From the NCBI GenBank assembly GCA_016844585.1, contig JAERMM010000012.1, positions 1 to 35,360 on the forward strand: a stretch of DNA of 35,360 nt, in the 5' to 3' direction. A program made the translations under genes and the position numbers. Every line of letters starts with the position of its first letter. The first letter of the stretch is position 1. This document shows positions 32,219 to 35,360 of this stretch, piece by piece. The notes under the pieces are model-generated. The model was not told the origin of the DNA. It did no database searches and saw only the letters and a list, made by a program, of their open reading frames with translations. The stretch comes from Chloroflexota bacterium. Its GTDB lineage: Bacteria > Chloroflexota > UBA6077 > SHYK01.

Positions 32219-33919
32219 ATGCGAATGACTGCGGCGATTGTTTCGGCGCTGGTACTGCTGAGCTGTGCGCCGCAGACCCGGCCCGCTGGTGGGGGGACGC
32301 CCGACAGCCCACCCCAGCAGGCGGCGCCCAAGACGATCGTGATCGCGGCGCTTGCGCCGATCAAGGTGTATGGGCACACCGAGTTTCAGAGCGGTGGCGG
32401 CGCCTCTCTGACCGACATCCACTCGGCCGGGTTGGTGACCAACGACCCGAAGGGCGGGTTCGAGCCACGGCTGGCGGTGAAGCTGCCCTCCGTCGACGAC
32501 GGGACGATCGTTCTGTTGCCGAACGGGCGTATGCAGACGACCTGGAAGCTCCGGCCGAACGTCAAGTGGCACGACGGCACGCCCTTCACGGCAGATGATG
32601 TGGTTTTCGGCCTCGAGGTACGGCTCGACGTGCCCGGACCAGAGGCCGGGCTGTCGACGCCACAAATCGAACGAATGGAAGCGCCGGATCCACTCACACT
32701 CGTGGTGACCTGGCAGACGACGTTCTTCAAGCACCTGGAGCTGAGCATCAGCGAGCTGTGGCCGTATCCGCGCCATCTCGTTGGCGCAACACAGCGTGCG
32801 GACCGCGAGTCGTTTCTCAATCTGCCCTACTGGACAACCGGGTACGTGCACCTGGGCCCGTTCAAGGTCGTCGACTACGGGCTGGGGGAAACCCAGGTGT
32901 TCGAGCGCTTTGACGACTACTTCCTGGGGCGTCCAAAGGTCGATCGAATTATCATCCAGGCGATCCAGGATCCAAACACGCTGTTCGCGAACCTCCAGGC
33001 GGGCACGGTGCACGTCACTGCCGAAGAGGCGCTGCCCACCGAGCTTGCTATCCAGCTCCGCGACGAGTGGCGGCAGAGCGGCGGCGGGAACGTGTTCGCC
33101 CGCACCGAGAACCTGCGCTATGTGATGCTGCAGCTCAACCCGGACTGGGGAAGGCCGGCCGAGCTGAGCGGCGACGCGCGCGTGCGCCGTGGCCTGTACT
33201 ACGGGTTGGACCGCGCCGCCATTCGCGAGCTGTCCCTGCCAGGGCTGCCGGACACCGAGGCGGAGTCCTTCCTGCGGCCGAACGACCCGCGGGGCGCGGT
33301 CGTCGGGAAGCCGCTCGCGCGCTATCGCTACGACCCGCCACAGGCGCTTCGGGAGATGGCAGAGGCCGGCTGGCTCCGTGGCGCAGACGGGCGGCTGCTG
33401 AACGCGGCCGGCCAGCAGGTCCAGCTCGACATGCGCGGAAGCGCAAGCAGCGCAAAGGAGACGTCTTCGGTCTCGCAGCTGTGGCGGCAGACGCTCGGCG
33501 TGGAGATGGTCGAGGAGACGGTGCCGCCTGCTAGGGCACAGGACCGCGAATACCGCGCGAAATACCCGGGGATGGAGTTCCGCTCCAGCAACGGGGACAA
33601 CATCTTCGCGCTCTTCGACTCAACGCGACGCCCCAACGCCGAGAACCGCTACGTTGGGGGCAACCCGACGGGTTACGTGAACCTGGCGTTCGACCGCTTG
33701 CTGGACCGGTTGTACGCTGCGATAGAGATCAACGATCAGGCGAACATCATCAAGCAGATGAGCGACATGCTCGCTGACGACGTGCCGGTCATCCCGATGT
33801 ACGTCCGCGTGGACCTGACCGCGGTCGTCAAGGACGTTCGTGCGCTGGCCGACGATTACGCGGGCACAACGCTCACCCGTGGTATGGCCAGAAACGCGCA
33901 CCTATGGGAACGCATTTAG
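32219..33919 (+). CDS. Family 5 extracellular solute-binding lipoprotein (paralogue 3)
   Basis: A 566-residue lipoprotein: signal peptide with lipobox LLS-C16, Gly/Pro-rich linker, then the complete SBP family 5 fold. It keeps the segments lost in paralogue 2, including YWTTGYVHLGPFKVVDYGLG. Shared motifs are GGGASLTDIHSAGLVT near the start, NVKWHDGTPFTADDVVFG and the terminal ARNAHLWER. It should capture a peptide-like or other small solute outside the membrane. It starts 18 bases after the broken paralogue and 65 bases before the monooxygenase gene, so it is probably part of one transcript. No cognate permease is visible. Confidence 0.9.
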   Translation: MRMTAAIVSALVLLSCAPQTRPAGGGTPDSPPQQAAPKTIVIAALAPIKVYGHTEFQSGGGASLTDIHSAGLVTNDPKGGFEPRLAVKLPSVDDGTIVLLPNGRMQTTWKLRPNVKWHDGTPFTADDVVFGLEVRLDVPGPEAGLSTPQIERMEAPDPLTLVVTWQTTFFKHLELSISELWPYPRHLVGATQRADRESFLNLPYWTTGYVHLGPFKVVDYGLGETQVFERFDDYFLGRPKVDRIIIQAIQDPNTLFANLQAGTVHVTAEEALPTELAIQLRDEWRQSGGGNVFARTENLRYVMLQLNPDWGRPAELSGDARVRRGLYYGLDRAAIRELSLPGLPDTEAESFLRPNDPRGAVVGKPLARYRYDPPQALREMAEAGWLRGADGRLLNAAGQQVQLDMRGSASSAKETSSVSQLWRQTLGVEMVEETVPPARAQDREYRAKYPGMEFRSSNGDNIFALFDSTRRPNAENRYVGGNPTGYVNLAFDRLLDRLYAAIEINDQANIIKQMSDMLADDVPVIPMYVRVDLTAVVKDVRALADDYAGTTLTRGMARNAHLWERI

Positions 33920-33984
33920 GGATGGGGAAGTCGGCGCTTGGGCCGGACCGGGATGGTCGGGTTGGAATGGAAGGGAGCGGATAG

Positions 33985-35160
33985 GTGCAAGTATGGGTCC
34001 GACAGACGCTGAGCTTTCGACAGGCTATCGAGAAGAAGATCGAGACCGAAGAGGGACTGGTGCGATTCCCGGTACCGGGGTGGATGTGGGACCTGGAGTT
34101 GGGACGCGACATGTACGACCAGCGGATGCGGCACATCCGACGCATCGACGAGCTGGGCTTCGACGGCATCATCTTCACCGAGCAGCACTACGTAACGGTC
34201 TGCCCGTCACCTAATCTCCTCGTCGCAGCGGCGACCCAGGTTACGGAGCAGGCCAAGCTCGTGCTGATGGGAAACTGCCTCCCGCTCCATAACCCTGTCC
34301 GCCTCGCCGAAGAGCTTGCGATGCTCGACAACCTGTCTCGTGGACGCATCGTGGCCGGGTTCCTGCGGGGCACCGCGTCTTCGCACTACGCCTTCAATGT
34401 GCCCGGCACTGAGGTCCGCTCGCGGTTCGCCGAAGCCTACGACCTGGTGGTCAGGGCCTGGACGGACGAGAACCCATTCGAGTGGCACGGCGATCACTAT
34501 GACTATTCCGTCGTCTCGATTGTGCCGCGGCCCTACCAGCAGCCGCACCCCCCGGTTTGGACCGTGGCCGGGTCCGCTGAGAGTTTGGAGTGGGCGGCAA
34601 GCAAGCGGGTCGGGCTGATCGCCCAGGGGACGATTCAGGGGGCGAATGAGACGCTGGATTACTACCAGAACTATGCTGAGAGGGAGTGCGGCTGGAGCCC
34701 AACCGCGGCCAGCCGAGCGCTGAACCGCGATATGTACATCGCGCCGACCATGGCCGGGATCCGCGACCGTTTCGAGGATGTGATCGTGCCGCTGTACATG
34801 CAGACGCACGAGTACGAGATGCCGAATCAGCCGATCCCGCGCATCGCGGAGCTGCGGCGCGAGGAGTATTCGCCGCGGTCTTATGCATACCGAACGGTTC
34901 AGGGGCGTGGGGCGGTGGGAGACCGCGCACGCCGCTCGCCTGAGCAGGTGGCGGCGGACGGCGATTGGCTCGTGGGCGACCCGGACTCGATCACGGAGCA
35001 GATCCTTCGCCAGTGTCAAGCATGCAACGCCGACACGATGATCGTGCGACCCGAGATGGGCACGCTGGCCCTGAACGGCGAAGTGATCGACCAGCTGGAC
35101 CTGTTCGCGCGGACAGTACTGCCCGTGCTTCACAAGGCACAGTCGAAACAGTCTGCTTGA
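33985..35160 (+). CDS. Luciferase-like (LLM class) flavin-dependent monooxygenase
   Basis: A 391-residue protein of the bacterial luciferase superfamily, a TIM barrel that uses reduced FMN and oxygen. Family features are RIDELGFDGIIFTEQHYVT, LPLHNPVRLAEELAMLDNLS, GRIVAGFLRGT and PVWTVAGSAESLEWAASK. It most likely oxidises a small organic substrate in the cytoplasm; the substrate cannot be read. GTG 33985 is chosen because GGGAG lies about eight bases upstream and homology begins there. It follows paralogue 3 and precedes the cyclodeaminase-family gene by 59 bases. The flavin reductase-like gene at 14775 is far away, so a link is not supported. Confidence 0.9.
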   Translation: MQVWVRQTLSFRQAIEKKIETEEGLVRFPVPGWMWDLELGRDMYDQRMRHIRRIDELGFDGIIFTEQHYVTVCPSPNLLVAAATQVTEQAKLVLMGNCLPLHNPVRLAEELAMLDNLSRGRIVAGFLRGTASSHYAFNVPGTEVRSRFAEAYDLVVRAWTDENPFEWHGDHYDYSVVSIVPRPYQQPHPPVWTVAGSAESLEWAASKRVGLIAQGTIQGANETLDYYQNYAERECGWSPTAASRALNRDMYIAPTMAGIRDRFEDVIVPLYMQTHEYEMPNQPIPRIAELRREEYSPRSYAYRTVQGRGAVGDRARRSPEQVAADGDWLVGDPDSITEQILRQCQACNADTMIVRPEMGTLALNGEVIDQLDLFARTVLPVLHKAQSKQSA

Positions 35161-35219
35161 AGATCGCCGTCTGGGACGCGGACCCGCCTCTTCGATGAGC
35201 AAGAGAACTGGAGAATGAG

Positions 35220-35360
35220 ATGCTGCTGTTGTCGGAAGAGGACATCGTTCGAGCGCTGCCGCTTCGGGAGTGCATGCTCGAGGCGGTTGATGCAATCGAG
35301 GAAGCGGAGCGGGCGCATGCCCTTGGGCGGACCAAGGTTCACCAGCGGATCAGTCTTGGG
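35220..35360 (+). CDS. Ornithine cyclodeaminase/mu-crystallin family protein (N-terminal part, runs off window)
   Basis: The first 47 residues are visible. They begin MLLLSEEDIVRALPLRECML and continue EAVDAIEEAERAHALGRT, the usual start of the ornithine cyclodeaminase/mu-crystallin family (NAD(P)-dependent, includes ornithine cyclodeaminase, alanine dehydrogenase and imine reductases). The ribosome site GGAG lies seven bases before ATG 35220. The Rossmann domain and active site are beyond the window, so the exact reaction is unknown. It is probably the next gene of the binding-protein and monooxygenase transcript. Confidence 0.75.
   Translation, partial: MLLLSEEDIVRALPLRECMLEAVDAIEEAERAHALGRTKVHQRISLG

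Overview
The window reads as high-GC chromosomal DNA from a bacterium, most likely a member of the Chloroflexota. This is inferred from the gene mix, not shown by a marker gene: a SigR/RsrA-type sigma and anti-sigma pair, a type 2 isopentenyl-diphosphate isomerase, a YfhO-type membrane protein, a MoxR/VWA pair, several family 5 solute-binding lipoproteins, and Rieske and luciferase-like oxidoreductases. A membrane fusion protein without the TolC-docking hairpin fits a single-membrane cell. I saw no rRNA, tRNA, CRISPR array, prophage or insertion sequence.

Layout. 1-212 (-): start of a succinate dehydrogenase/fumarate reductase flavoprotein. 213-528: non-coding, with a perfect 15-bp inverted repeat. 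529-6658 (+): YfhO membrane protein, then a secreted NPCBM plus GH36-like glycosidase. 6676-11526 (-): a secreted protein with a degenerate M23 domain, Ig-like modules and a GH25-like end; an MFS exporter; and a REC-PAS-GGDEF diguanylate cyclase. 11786-14663 (+): a drug-type ABC exporter (fusion protein, permease, ATPase). 14775-15284 (+): a flavin reductase-like protein. 15292-20367 (-): ECF sigma factor, zinc anti-sigma factor, zinc-ribbon protein, MoxR ATPase and VWA protein. 20641-21297 (+): LON-domain protein. 21294-23176 (-): IPP isomerase and HAD hydrolase. 23437-24582 (+): chorismate synthase. 24948-27277 (+): MgtE and CorA magnesium transporters. 27402-35360: an accessory-looking catabolic region with three paralogous solute-binding lipoproteins (the middle one broken), a Rieske protein, a luciferase-like monooxygenase and the start of an ornithine cyclodeaminase-family gene.

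How parts work together. The sigma/anti-sigma pair looks like a thiol-redox switch. A SigR-type promoter, GGAAT-N18-GTT, lies upstream of the sigma gene and suggests autoregulation, possibly extending to the co-directional zinc-ribbon, MoxR and VWA genes. The MoxR and VWA proteins probably form one chaperone-like machine. MgtE and CorA form a tight magnesium-transport operon. The right-hand cluster suggests uptake of a peptide-like or other small organic substrate and its oxidation, but no ABC permease or ATPase is present with the binding proteins.

Most unusual points: a Rieske oxygenase-like protein whose two mononuclear-iron histidines are replaced; a palindromic intergenic-type repeat found inside two protein genes in the same reading frame; a zinc-ribbon gene whose only well-placed start codon is ATA; an M23 domain lacking most of its zinc and catalytic residues; and a solute-binding protein gene broken by an internal deletion and frameshift.
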